In this document: in pieces, positions 1 to 6,305 of the stretch
Position numbering within the stretch: the first letter of the stretch is position 1
Layout of the letters: each line of letters opens with the position of its first letter
Origin: an uncultured Eubacteriales bacterium
Lineage (GTDB): Bacteria > Bacillota > Clostridia > Christensenellales > Aristaeellaceae
Length of the DNA: 6,917 nucleotides
NCBI GenBank assembly: GCA_900553315.1
Contig: USCW01000086.1
Span: 1 to 6,917 of the forward strand
Reading direction: 5' to 3'
The notes under the pieces: generated by a model
What the model saw: the letters and a program-made list of their open reading frames with translations, nothing else
Database searches by the model: none
Told to the model about the DNA's origin: nothing
Program-made: the position numbers and the translations under genes

Positions 1-1
1 C

Positions 2-316
2 TGGGGCCCCGACTACGCCGATCCCATGACCTATCTGGGCATGTGGGTCACCGGCAACTCCAACAACTACGGTCTGTGGAGCGACGCTGACTACGATGCC
101 ATCATCGCAGAGTGCACCACCGGTGATCTGTGCACCGATCCCGAGGGTCGCTGGGAAGCCATGTATGACGCTGAGTCCATCGTGCTGGAGCAGGCCGCCA
201 TCTTCCCGCTGTATGGTCAGTGCAACGCCGAGATGATCTCTTCTGCCGTGACCGGCGTGGACTTCCACCCGGTTGCTCTGAACCGCGTCTTCAAGGACGC
301 AAAGAAGAGCGTCTGA
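2..316 (+). CDS. Peptide ABC transporter substrate-binding protein, C-terminal part (partial)
   Basis: This is the C-terminal 104 residues of an extracytoplasmic solute-binding protein of family 5 (OppA/DppA type), which captures oligopeptides outside the membrane and hands them to the OppBC-type permease. The reading frame is open from base 2 and the true start lies outside the window. Seen in the sequence: a WGPDYADP-MTYL motif at the very beginning, typical of the late part of domain III in this family; a spaced W-S-D-A-D-Y-D-A-I segment resembling the family's 'Y-x-N-x-x-Y-D-x-L-I' stretch; an ERLLxE-like helix (EAMYDAESIVLEQAAIFPLY); and the typical ending VTGVDFHPVALNRVFKDA before TGA at 314-316. 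Two cysteines (in the CTTGDLCTD loop) may form a disulfide; this is inference. The neighbour is an OppB-type permease start on the same strand, as expected for a transporter operon. Family assignment is confident; the exact peptide or nickel specificity cannot be told from this piece. Confidence 0.9.
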   Translation, partial: WGPDYADPMTYLGMWVTGNSNNYGLWSDADYDAIIAECTTGDLCTDPEGRWEAMYDAESIVLEQAAIFPLYGQCNAEMISSAVTGVDFHPVALNRVFKDAKKSV

Positions 317-338
317 TCCTGATCGAGAACTGAAATGC

Positions 339-383
339 CGCACAGTGGCAGCGAAAATGCCGCTGTGCGACTTTTTGGCTTTT
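339..383 (+). terminator. Intrinsic terminator between binding protein and permease
   Basis: The arms at 339-350 and 358-369 form a 12-bp stem with a single G-U wobble and a 7-nt loop (GCGAAAA), followed by TTTTT at 372-376 and TTTT at 380-383. It begins about 23 nt after the stop codon of the binding-protein gene. Inferred role: it ends most transcripts after the binding protein and lets only part read through to the permease gene, the usual way to make binding protein in excess over membrane subunits. There is no evidence in the sequence for regulation of this site. Confidence 0.8.
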
Positions 384-400
384 GCACTGTCCGCGTGCGG

Positions 401-444
401 TGCACGGCTGACCGCGGCAGGCGGGAGCCGTTCTGCCCCGTGCA
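401..444 (+). other. Structured leader with alternative hairpins before the permease gene
   Basis: The gap between the terminator and the permease start contains two competing foldings. In one, TGCACGG (401-407) pairs with CCGTGCA (438-444), enclosing GGCAG (416-420) paired with CTGCC (433-437). In the other, ACGGCT (404-409) pairs with AGCCGT (426-431). Both cannot form together. No T tract follows, so this is not itself a terminator. No known riboswitch is recognised. It may stabilise the 5' end of a processed permease mRNA or simply reflect GC-rich sequence. Confidence 0.3.
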
Positions 445-479
445 GGGCGGAGAAGAAACTTTAAGGGGGTCTACCCAAC

Positions 480-758
480 GTGAAAAAATACACGCTCAAG
501 CGTATCATCACTTCGTTGTTTACGCTGCTGGCCATCCTGCTGGTGTTGTTCATCCTCATGCAGCTGATGCCCGGTTCGCCCTTCAACGATGAAAAGCTGA
601 CACCGGAAATGCGCGCATCCCTGTACGCAAAGTACGGTCTGGATCAGCCCATCTATGTACAGTTCTTCCGCTATGTGACCAACATGCTGCGCGGTGACTT
701 CGCCGCCGCGACAGCCGCCGCCGCGAACCAGCCCCATGAAGCCAGCCGCACCCGATGA
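480..758 (+). CDS. OppB/DppB-type peptide ABC permease, 5' part, truncated at a junction
   Basis: This is the N-terminus of an inner-membrane permease subunit of a peptide ABC transporter. The start is GTG at 480, preceded by AAGGGGG at 463-469 with a 10-nt spacer. Residues about 9-30 form the first transmembrane helix, followed by the family motif MPGSPF, then an extracytoplasmic segment with the typical KYGLDQPIYVQFFRYVTNMLRGDF. The family normally continues with GDFG and about 240 more residues carrying five further helices. Here homology ends at F74 (699-701). The next 18 residues (AAATAAAANQPHEASRTR) are the antisense reading of cobS, and TGA at 756-758 is accidental. The gene product as it stands could not form a transport channel. 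The truncation reflects either a real rearrangement or an assembly chimera; see the junction entry. The binding-protein gene lies just upstream, in accordance with an opp/dpp-type operon. Confidence 0.8.
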   Translation: MKKYTLKRIITSLFTLLAILLVLFILMQLMPGSPFNDEKLTPEMRASLYAKYGLDQPIYVQFFRYVTNMLRGDFAAATAAAANQPHEASRTR

Positions 759-1282
759 TGGTCGGCGTTCCGCGCATTATCCGCCAGCATTCCCTGCTTT
801 TTTGCCTGCGGCAGAGCCACCATGGCATAGGCGCTCATGCTTCGGGAAAGCACGAACGCCGCCGTCAGCCCCAGCCCCTGCGCAGCGGTGCATTCGCTGA
901 GCAGACCCGCCATCAGCAGCAGATACGCCCCGCAAGCGATCACCGCAAAGGCCCCCACATGGGAATCCTTCAGGATCTCCAGACGCTTTTCCTTCGTCTG
1001 CCAAGAGGACATCGCGTCCGTTACGTCCATAAAGCCGTCCATGTGGATGCCGCCCGTAACCAGCAGCGGGAGCACCGCGCCGATCGCACCGCGCAGGAAC
1101 GGGCCGATATGCAGCCCGTCGCACAGCGCCAGCCACAGCCATATCAATCCGCCCACGACCACGCCGATCAACGGGAAAAAGCACATGCTCCACCTGCGGT
1201 TTTCCTCTGACCAATCCACCTGCGGCATGGGGATCCGCGTATAGCTGGCAAAGGCAATGACGAGCCCCTTTAACACATGCAC
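671..1282 (-). CDS. cobS: Adenosylcobinamide-GDP ribazoletransferase (cobalamin synthase), 3'-truncated
   Basis: CobS is the membrane enzyme that joins adenosylcobinamide-GDP to alpha-ribazole (5'-phosphate), releasing GMP, and so completes the nucleotide loop. Seen: the N-terminal LKGLVIAFASYTRIPMP signature (residues 4-20), hydrophobic segments at about 34-53 and 63-77, the acidic metal-binding motif GGIHMDGFMDVTDA at 77-90, and the following KEKRLEILKDSHVGAFAV helix (98-114). Residues to about 194 are CobS-like; the last nine (KSPRSMLVT) are antisense permease sequence before a chance TAG at 671-673. The family is about 250 residues, so roughly 50-60 residues with the last helices are missing. 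The start is GTG at 1282 with AAAGGGGG (1290-1297) 7 nt upstream; it overlaps the end of cobU by 13 bp. A second in-frame GTG at 1276 is possible but would have a longer spacer. Activity of the truncated form is doubtful. Confidence 0.88.
   Translation of the reverse strand: MHVLKGLVIAFASYTRIPMPQVDWSEENRRWSMCFFPLIGVVVGGLIWLWLALCDGLHIGPFLRGAIGAVLPLLVTGGIHMDGFMDVTDAMSSWQTKEKRLEILKDSHVGAFAVIACGAYLLLMAGLLSECTAAQGLGLTAAFVLSRSMSAYAMVALPQAKKQGMLADNARNADHHRVRLASWGWFAAAAVAAAKSPRSMLVT
698..726. other. Breakpoint joining the peptide-transporter operon to cobS
   Basis: Both genes that meet here are cut: the + strand permease loses homology after 701 and the - strand cobS loses homology at about 701-703. 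Each frame then reads the antisense of the other gene to a random stop (758 and 671). The exact point is blurred because the region is GCC/CGC-rich: an 11-bp direct repeat, cgccgccgcga, occurs at 701-711 and 716-726. No insertion sequence, target-site duplication, integrase, terminator or intergenic spacer is present. This points to a blunt join with little or no homology, biological or artefactual. Confidence 0.75.
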
Positions 1283-1788
1283 GGTATTTCCCCCTTTACA
1301 TACACGGGCAGTCCGCAGACGACCTCAACCACCGCGTCCGCCATTTCTGCCGCCGCCGCGTTGACCTCCGCCAGCAGCTTCAAATAGGCCATGGTCGTTT
1401 CGTCGTAGGCAACGCCGTCCGCGAACACATTGCCCGTGACGAGGATCAGATGCCGCGCACGCTGGGCCAGCGATTGCAGCGCTGGAATCATCCGCGCCGT
1501 GTCTCCGCCGCCGAACATCTCATTCGCGGCCCAGTTGGGCACATCCTCCACCAGCACCAAAGCGTCCTCCGGAAGTACTGCCTTCGCCAAATCCATGGCG
1601 GCCTCAACCGTCTGAAAGCCCTTATCTGCCCGCTGGGCCCGGTGACGCTCTACCCGGCGCATGGATTCTCCGTCCGCCGCCTGCATGGTAGCGAGGTACA
1701 CCCGCGCGACTCCCGGCAGGGTCACGGCAAGGCGCTCCGCCCACGCGGATTTCCCGCTTCCGCTGCCGCCTATGACCAGCACGATCAT
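1270..1788 (-). CDS. cobU: Adenosylcobinamide kinase / adenosylcobinamide-phosphate guanylyltransferase
   Basis: This is a bifunctional cytoplasmic enzyme that phosphorylates adenosylcobinamide and transfers GMP to give adenosylcobinamide-GDP, the substrate of CobS. In a pathway that makes adenosylcobinamide phosphate through CbiB only the second activity is essential; the kinase serves salvage. Seen: P-loop GGSGSGKS at 7-14, LAT at 32-34, and R-V-E-R-H-R-A-Q-R at 45-53, in which His49 matches the position of the guanylylated histidine of Salmonella CobU; the typical GLPVYVKG ending at 159-166. Length (172) is usual. The middle is divergent: the usual CLTLWLSN stretch is replaced by EDVPNWAANEMF (81-92), and the common NEVG-GIVP loop by GNVFADGVAYDE (119-130). 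The start is ATG at 1788, which overlaps the cobT stop as ATGA (1788-1785), with a strong AGGAGG (1796-1801) 7 nt upstream. It ends in TAA at 1272-1270. Confidence 0.92.
   Translation of the reverse strand: MIVLVIGGSGSGKSAWAERLAVTLPGVARVYLATMQAADGESMRRVERHRAQRADKGFQTVEAAMDLAKAVLPEDALVLVEDVPNWAANEMFGGGDTARMIPALQSLAQRARHLILVTGNVFADGVAYDETTMAYLKLLAEVNAAAAEMADAVVEVVCGLPVYVKGEIPCMC
1290..1297 (-). promoter_or_regulatory. Ribosome binding site of cobS
   Basis: AAAGGGGG on the minus strand lies 7 nt before the GTG codon at 1282, inside the 3' end of cobU. The spacing favours this GTG over the GTG two codons later (1276). An ATG between them is out of frame and hits a stop at once. Confidence 0.55.
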
Positions 1789-2840
1789 CCTTTATCCTCC
1801 TGCGGCGTATAGGCCGCCATGTTCAGCGCGTCGAAGGTGTGCGCCCCGTGATACACCCGCAGGGCCATATCCAGCAGGGGCAGGAGCATCACCGCCCCCG
1901 TGCCCTCGCCCAAGGCCATATCCCCGTGCAGCACGGGTTGAAGTCCCAGCGCATCCAGCACCAGCTTCCCGGCAGGCTCCCGCGTTTGATGGGAGGGCAG
2001 CACGTAATCCCGCGTTCCCGGGCACAGCCGTTCTGCCAGCAGCGCCGCCGTGCAGGAGATCATGCCGTCCGCAAGGACCGGCACATGCTCCGTCGCGCCG
2101 CCGAGGAAGATGCCCATCATCCCCGCCAGATCATAGCCGCCCACCTTGCGCAGCACGTCCAAGGGATCGTCTGCGCGGGGCTGATTCATCGCCAGCGCAC
2201 GGCGAATGGCCGCCAGCTTCCGTGCCAGCCCGCTGTCCGAAAGCCCCGCGCCTCGGCCTACGATATTTGATGGGTCAACGCCCAGCAGCACCGAGGCCAC
2301 CGCCGCCGAGGTCGTCGTGTTGCCGATGCCCATTTCTCCCGTAGCGATCATGCGATACCCGCGCTGCTTCATGGTCTGCGCCAGCGCCTTGCCCTGCGCG
2401 ACGGCACACTCTGCCTCCTCCCGCGTCATAGCGGGGCCGCACGCGATATTTCCCGTGCCGTGTCCGGGAGAGCAGTCGATGATCCGCGCATCCGGCACCC
2501 GCTCCGCCATACCCATGTCCACGCAGAAAACGTCCGCAGATACAGCCTGTGCCATCAGGTTCACGTTGGCCTCACCTCGGGCGATGCTCTGCGCCACCCG
2601 GCGGGTCACATCCTGCCCGGACTGGCTCACGCCCTCCGCTACCACGCCGTTGTCCGCGCAGCACACCAGCACGCACGCGGGGGATACCTGTACATTCGAA
2701 TCGCCCGTGATGCCCGCCATTTGAATGACCAGCTGTTCGAATCGGCCGAGGCTGTTCAGAGGCTTCGCCACGGCATTCCATTGAACTTGTGCCAGCGCCA
2801 TGGCAGCCGCGTCCAGCGGCTGTATCTTTTCCCCCTTCAT
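1785..2840 (-). CDS. cobT: Nicotinate-nucleotide:dimethylbenzimidazole phosphoribosyltransferase
   Basis: CobT transfers the phosphoribosyl group of nicotinate mononucleotide to 5,6-dimethylbenzimidazole (or another lower base), giving alpha-ribazole 5'-phosphate for CobS. It is cytoplasmic. Counting from the ATG at 2840 the protein has 351 residues, the normal size. Motifs: AKPLNSLGRFEQL (25-37), CADNGVVAEGVSQ (61-73), GEMGIGNTTTSAA (168-180), GRGAGLSDSGLARK (195-208), GGATEH (247-252) and GEGTGA (311-316). Glu312 in the last matches the catalytic base (Glu317) of Salmonella CobT. ADNGV stands where many proteobacterial enzymes have ADHGV. The frame extends upstream to a GTG at 2861, but the ATG at 2840 forms an ATGA overlap with the cbiB stop (2839-2837), so coupled translation from ATG is preferred. 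The stop TGA at 1787-1785 overlaps the cobU start. The true lower base used by the organism cannot be read from this gene alone. Confidence 0.94.
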   Translation of the reverse strand: MKGEKIQPLDAAAMALAQVQWNAVAKPLNSLGRFEQLVIQMAGITGDSNVQVSPACVLVCCADNGVVAEGVSQSGQDVTRRVAQSIARGEANVNLMAQAVSADVFCVDMGMAERVPDARIIDCSPGHGTGNIACGPAMTREEAECAVAQGKALAQTMKQRGYRMIATGEMGIGNTTTSAAVASVLLGVDPSNIVGRGAGLSDSGLARKLAAIRRALAMNQPRADDPLDVLRKVGGYDLAGMMGIFLGGATEHVPVLADGMISCTAALLAERLCPGTRDYVLPSHQTREPAGKLVLDALGLQPVLHGDMALGEGTGAVMLLPLLDMALRVYHGAHTFDALNMAAYTPQEDKG

Positions 2841-3793
2841 CCCAGCACCCCCGCGACCCACACAAGAATCGTTTGCAGCGCCAGCATCAGCCCGGACGCG
2901 GCGTACATCATCCGCACCGTGGCGCGAATATCCTCCCGCTTCGGCGCACGCAGATCATCGCCGATGGTGGGCTTCGCCACAGGCTTGCCGAAATACAGGT
3001 GCGTGCCGCCCAGCTGCACATGCAGCGCCCCAGCCGCCGCCGCTTCGCTCCACGCGCAGTTGGGGCTTTTATGATTGCGGTGATCCCGCCGCATGATGCG
3101 GAAGGCGGACTTCCCGTCCAGTCCGCACAGCGCCGCCCCGAGGCTCAGCAGACACCCGGTCAGCCGCGCAGGGAGATAGTTCCACACGTCGTCCAGCTTC
3201 GCGCTGCTCCATCCGATGTCCCGGTATTTTTCATCCAGATACCCCACCATGGAGTCCAGCGTGGAGCTGGCCTTGAATGCCCACATGAAAACGGGCCCGC
3301 CCAGCAGTCCATAGACCATGGGGGAAATGATGCCGTCGGTGGTGTTCTCCGCCACGGTTTCGATGGTGGCGCACACCACCTCCCGCTCGGAAAGCGCCGC
3401 CGTGTCCCGGCCCACGATCCTCGCCACCTGCCTGCGGCCCGCTTCAATGCCGCGTCCCAGCGCCTTTTCCACGCCGACGGCCTCCTGCGCCAGACACTTT
3501 GCCGACAGCCCCATCCAATCCAGCAGCGCCATGACGATCAGCCGGGGTACGCGCCCCAACAGTCCGGACAGGAAAACCAGCAGCCCCGCCGCTGCGGCCG
3601 TGACCAGCACCGTAGAGGCCGTCAGCAACACAGCGCTTTGCCGCAGATCGCCGCCCCGGGCCCGCAGCTTTTTCTCGCACCAGCTGATGTATTTGCCGAT
3701 GATGCACACCGGATGATACAGCCACGCCGGGTCGCCCAGCAGCAGGTCAAGCGCACACCCCGCCAGCAGCGCCCAATAAAAATCCGTCCACAT
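2837..3793 (-). CDS. cbiB: Adenosylcobinamide-phosphate synthase
   Basis: CbiB is the integral membrane enzyme that attaches (R)-1-aminopropan-2-ol phosphate, the product of CobD, to the f-propionate of adenosylcobyric acid. In Pseudomonas nomenclature it is called CobD. Length is 318, usual for the family. Motifs in order: LDLLLGDP (15-22), HP followed by IGKYISW (27-38), RRQVARIVGRDT (120-131), ETVAENTTDGIISPM (145-159), WAFKASSTLDSMVGY (171-185), DDVWNYLPARLT (201-212), DHRNHKSPNCAWSEAAAAGAL (237-257, broken here for reference to H238 and the SPN-x-x-W-S-E core) and LGGTHLYFG (261-269). Hydrophobic helices are seen at about 54-78, 84-99, 152-170, 207-223 and 297-315. The start is ATG at 3793, only 3 nt after the cobQ stop, with GAGGGGAG (3803-3810) upstream. 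The stop TGA overlaps the cobT start. All key motifs are intact. Confidence 0.95.
   Translation of the reverse strand: MWTDFYWALLAGCALDLLLGDPAWLYHPVCIIGKYISWCEKKLRARGGDLRQSAVLLTASTVLVTAAAAGLLVFLSGLLGRVPRLIVMALLDWMGLSAKCLAQEAVGVEKALGRGIEAGRRQVARIVGRDTAALSEREVVCATIETVAENTTDGIISPMVYGLLGGPVFMWAFKASSTLDSMVGYLDEKYRDIGWSSAKLDDVWNYLPARLTGCLLSLGAALCGLDGKSAFRIMRRDHRNHKSPNCAWSEAAAAGALHVQLGGTHLYFGKPVAKPTIGDDLRAPKREDIRATVRMMYAASGLMLALQTILVWVAGVLG
2848..2852 (-). promoter_or_regulatory. Weak ribosome binding site of cobT
   Basis: GGGGG on the minus strand sits 7 nt before the ATG at 2840. The start overlaps the cbiB stop as ATGA, so ribosomes finishing cbiB can probably restart here. This supports the ATG over the GTG at 2861, which gives an unusual seven-residue extension (MGRGGAG). 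Confidence 0.5.
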
Positions 3794-3796
3794 GTG

Positions 3797-5299
3797 TCAG
3801 CGCTCCCCTCGAATAATGGCATAAATCGCGTCCATATCCAGACTCTCGCGCACGATGGCGGCAATACGGTCGAACTCCCGCTCGCGGAAAGCGTCCAGCG
3901 TCATCGGCTTTTCGGCGGCGGCGTCCAGTCCCTTTTGCGCCCGTACATGAGCGGCAATGCAGCCGAAAAGCTGACCATCGTCAAACAGGCCGTGCAGATA
4001 GCTTCCCATCACGTTGCCGTCAGGGTTTCGCACGCCGTCGATCTCTCCGTCCATGCGCATCCACGGGACGCACCGCGGGCCGAACTGATTCTGTCCCGCG
4101 TGAATCTCATAGCCGTCCACCAGCATTCCGTCCGCGTTCTTCAGCCACCCCTCCGCGCATTCCACCCGGCCTGTTGCTTGCCGGGTGCGCTTCTCTTGGG
4201 CGAAGGTCACTTCCATGTCCAGCAGCCCCAGTCCGCTGACCTCCGGCACGCGGGATTCCACATGAAAGGGATCGCGCAGCACCGTTCCGAGCATTTGATA
4301 CCCGCCGCAAATGCCCAGCACCAGTCCACCCGCACGGGCATGACGGACGATCGCCGCGTCCATGCCCCGGCGGCGCAGATACAGCAGATCTTCGATGGTG
4401 TTCTTTGTTCCCGGCAGAATCACCACGTCCGCCCCGGCCAGCTCCTCCGGACGCTCCGCGTAGTTGCAGCTCACGCCCTCCATCAGATTCAGCGCCTGAA
4501 AATCCGTAAAATTGGAGATGTGCGGCAGACGCACCACCGCCACGTTGACGCTCCCCGCCGCCTGTACGCTGTGAAAGCGCTCGGTGACGCTGTCCTCGTC
4601 CTCCAGCTCCACGTCCATCCATGGCACAACGCCCACCACCGGGATATGAATGCGCTCCTCCAGCATTCGAAGCCCCGGCTCCAAGATCTTCACGTCGCCA
4701 CGGAATTTATTGATGATAACGCCCTTGACCCGGGCGCGTTCCTCCTCCGTCAGCAGCATGACGGTTCCCAGCAGCGAGGCGAACACGCCTCCAAGGTTGA
4801 TGTCGCCCACCAGCAGCACCGGCGCGTCCGCCGCCTCCGCCATGGACATATTCACAATATCCCCGTCCCGCAGGTTGATCTCCGCCGGACTGCCCGCTCC
4901 TTCAATGACCACGCAGTCCACCGCAGCCTCCAGCCGATCATACGTTTCTCGAATCTGTCGGCGAAGCTGGGGCTTGTACTGCTGATATTCCATGGCGGTC
5001 ATGCTGCCGATGGCGCGTCCGTCCACGATGACCTGCGACCGGCGGTCGCTGGTAGGCTTGAGCAGCACGGGATTCATGCGCACGTCCGGTTCCATCCCGG
5101 CAGCCTGCGCCTGCATGGCCTGTGCCCGACCGATCTCCGCGCCGTCCTTCGTCACAAAGGAATTCAACGCCATGTTCTGCGCCTTAAAGGGCGCGACACG
5201 CCAGCCGTCCTGCTTCAAAATGCGCAGCAGCGCCGCGCAAAGCACGCTCTTTCCCACCGATGAGGCCGTTCCCTGCACCATCAGGCTCTTTCCACGCAT
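3797..5299 (-). CDS. cobQ: Adenosylcobyric acid synthase (glutamine-hydrolysing)
   Basis: Also called cbiP. This cytoplasmic enzyme amidates the b, d, e and g side chains of adenosylcobyrinic acid a,c-diamide using glutamine and ATP, giving adenosylcobyric acid. Its presence means the cell handles earlier corrin intermediates and does not only salvage cobinamide. The 500-residue length is typical. N-terminal dethiobiotin-synthetase-like ATPase domain: GTASSVGKS (10-18), FKAQNMALNSFVT (38-50), VIEGAGSPAEINLR (131-144), DINLGGVFAS (166-175). C-terminal triad-type glutamine amidotransferase domain: LPGTKNT (295-301), nucleophile Cys331 in GICGGYQMLG, GYEIHAG (397-403), and catalytic His436 in GSYLHGLFD. 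The start is ATG at 5299 with AGAGGA (5306-5311) 6 nt upstream, 28 nt after cobD. A very long open frame on the opposite strand here is a composition artefact. Confidence 0.96.
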   Translation of the reverse strand: MRGKSLMVQGTASSVGKSVLCAALLRILKQDGWRVAPFKAQNMALNSFVTKDGAEIGRAQAMQAQAAGMEPDVRMNPVLLKPTSDRRSQVIVDGRAIGSMTAMEYQQYKPQLRRQIRETYDRLEAAVDCVVIEGAGSPAEINLRDGDIVNMSMAEAADAPVLLVGDINLGGVFASLLGTVMLLTEEERARVKGVIINKFRGDVKILEPGLRMLEERIHIPVVGVVPWMDVELEDEDSVTERFHSVQAAGSVNVAVVRLPHISNFTDFQALNLMEGVSCNYAERPEELAGADVVILPGTKNTIEDLLYLRRRGMDAAIVRHARAGGLVLGICGGYQMLGTVLRDPFHVESRVPEVSGLGLLDMEVTFAQEKRTRQATGRVECAEGWLKNADGMLVDGYEIHAGQNQFGPRCVPWMRMDGEIDGVRNPDGNVMGSYLHGLFDDGQLFGCIAAHVRAQKGLDAAAEKPMTLDAFREREFDRIAAIVRESLDMDAIYAIIRGER

Positions 5300-5327
5300 G
5301 TGCTTTCCTCTCTTTCGTGACCGGCGC

Positions 5328-6302
5328 TCACCAGCATTGCCGCAGCGCCGCTAAAAACCGTTCGTTCTCCTCAACAGTCTTGACCGCCAGCCGCAAATAA
5401 CGGGGCGGCAGGCCAAAGGAAGCGCAGGTGCGGACGAGAATCCGCTTTTCCCGCAGTCGAGCGACGGTCTCCGTCATATCCCGCCCGAAATCCGCCAGCA
5501 GAAACGGCGCACGGGAGGGCAGCACCCGCACGCCCATAGCCGTCAGCGCATGGGCGAAGGCCTCCCGTCGCGCATCCGCGGCCGCCGCATCCGCCACCAT
5601 TTCTTCCACGTGTCGGGACAGCTCTGCCGCAATAGCTGCCGCGAAGCTGTTCAGCGACCAAGTCAGCATTCGTCCTTCCAGCGCGTGAATCGTTTCCGGT
5701 GCGGCGCAGACATAGCCCAGCCGCACACCGGGAATGCACAGGATTTTCGTCAGCGACCCCACCACCGTCAGCCCCGGCTGCACCTGCGGCCGCACGGTGC
5801 ATTCCGGGCAGTAGTCGATGAAAGCCTCGTCCACCATCAGCGACGCGCCCTTTTCCCGCAGCGCCGCGAAATCCGCCAGCACCTGCGCGGAGGTACGCGC
5901 CTCCCCGGTGGGGTTATTGGGATTGCACAGCACCGCCGTGTCTCCCGTCTGAGCCTCCGCCCACGCCGCCACGGCGCGTCCCTGCGCCCGTGCCCGCTCC
6001 GCATACTCCCCGAAGGTAGGCATTTGCACCAGCGCACGCCCCGCATCCAGCGAAAGCGCCAGGTCAATCGCCTGAGCGCCCCCTGCCGTGGGTAGGATAC
6101 AGTCTGCGTCCACGCCCAAGGCCGCCGCAAGGCCCTCACGCGCCATGCGCATGTGCCGGTCTGGGTAATAGCGCGTATCCGCAACGGCCCGCCGCAGGGT
6201 TTCCGTGACCCAATCGGGCGTGCCCTCCGGGCGCAGGTTGGCGGAGTAGTCCAGCCAATCCTCGGGTCGCGCCTCGTCCCATACATTACCGCCGTGCCGC
6301 AT
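5328..6302 (-). CDS. cobD: L-threonine-O-3-phosphate decarboxylase
   Basis: This is a PLP-dependent enzyme of aminotransferase fold type I that decarboxylates L-threonine phosphate to (R)-1-aminopropan-2-ol phosphate, the substrate of CbiB. Seen in 324 residues: the N-terminal RHGGNVWDEA (2-11) and DYSANLRPEG (18-27), both typical of CobD rather than of histidinol-phosphate aminotransferase; RYYPDRH (44-50); TAGGAQAI (72-79); CNPNNPTG (126-133); VDEAFIDY (157-164) with the PLP-contacting Asp158; SLTKILCIPGVRLGY (183-197) with Lys186 as the Schiff-base lysine and Arg194; and YLRLAVKT (302-309) with the carboxylate-binding arginine. The ATG at 6302 lies 3 nt after the cobA stop, with GGAG at 6312-6315 inside cobA. 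The main alternative, HisC, is made unlikely by the N-terminal motif and the neighbours. The threonine kinase (PduX type) that would supply its substrate is not in the window. Confidence 0.93.
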   Translation of the reverse strand: MRHGGNVWDEARPEDWLDYSANLRPEGTPDWVTETLRRAVADTRYYPDRHMRMAREGLAAALGVDADCILPTAGGAQAIDLALSLDAGRALVQMPTFGEYAERARAQGRAVAAWAEAQTGDTAVLCNPNNPTGEARTSAQVLADFAALREKGASLMVDEAFIDYCPECTVRPQVQPGLTVVGSLTKILCIPGVRLGYVCAAPETIHALEGRMLTWSLNSFAAAIAAELSRHVEEMVADAAAADARREAFAHALTAMGVRVLPSRAPFLLADFGRDMTETVARLREKRILVRTCASFGLPPRYLRLAVKTVEENERFLAALRQCW

Positions 6303-6305
6303 GGC

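Noticed and set aside
702..758. The last 18 codons of the permease frame as a novel C-terminal domain
   Set aside because: They are exactly the antisense of CobS codons and end at a chance stop, so they are a consequence of the junction.
755..1244. Several open frames of 130-150 codons on both strands inside cobS
   Set aside because: They are other-frame readings of the GC-rich cobS sequence, with no domain and no plausible ribosome binding site.
2841..2861. GTG at 2861 as the start of cobT
   Set aside because: It adds seven glycine-rich residues not typical of the family, while the ATG at 2840 gives an ATGA overlap with the cbiB stop and the usual protein length.
2789..5263. An 824-codon open frame on the + strand opposite cobT, cbiB and cobQ
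   Set aside because: It runs antisense across three fully motif-supported genes, has a composition rich in H, R, Q, P and A without any recognisable domain, and is explained by GC-rich third positions of the cob genes.
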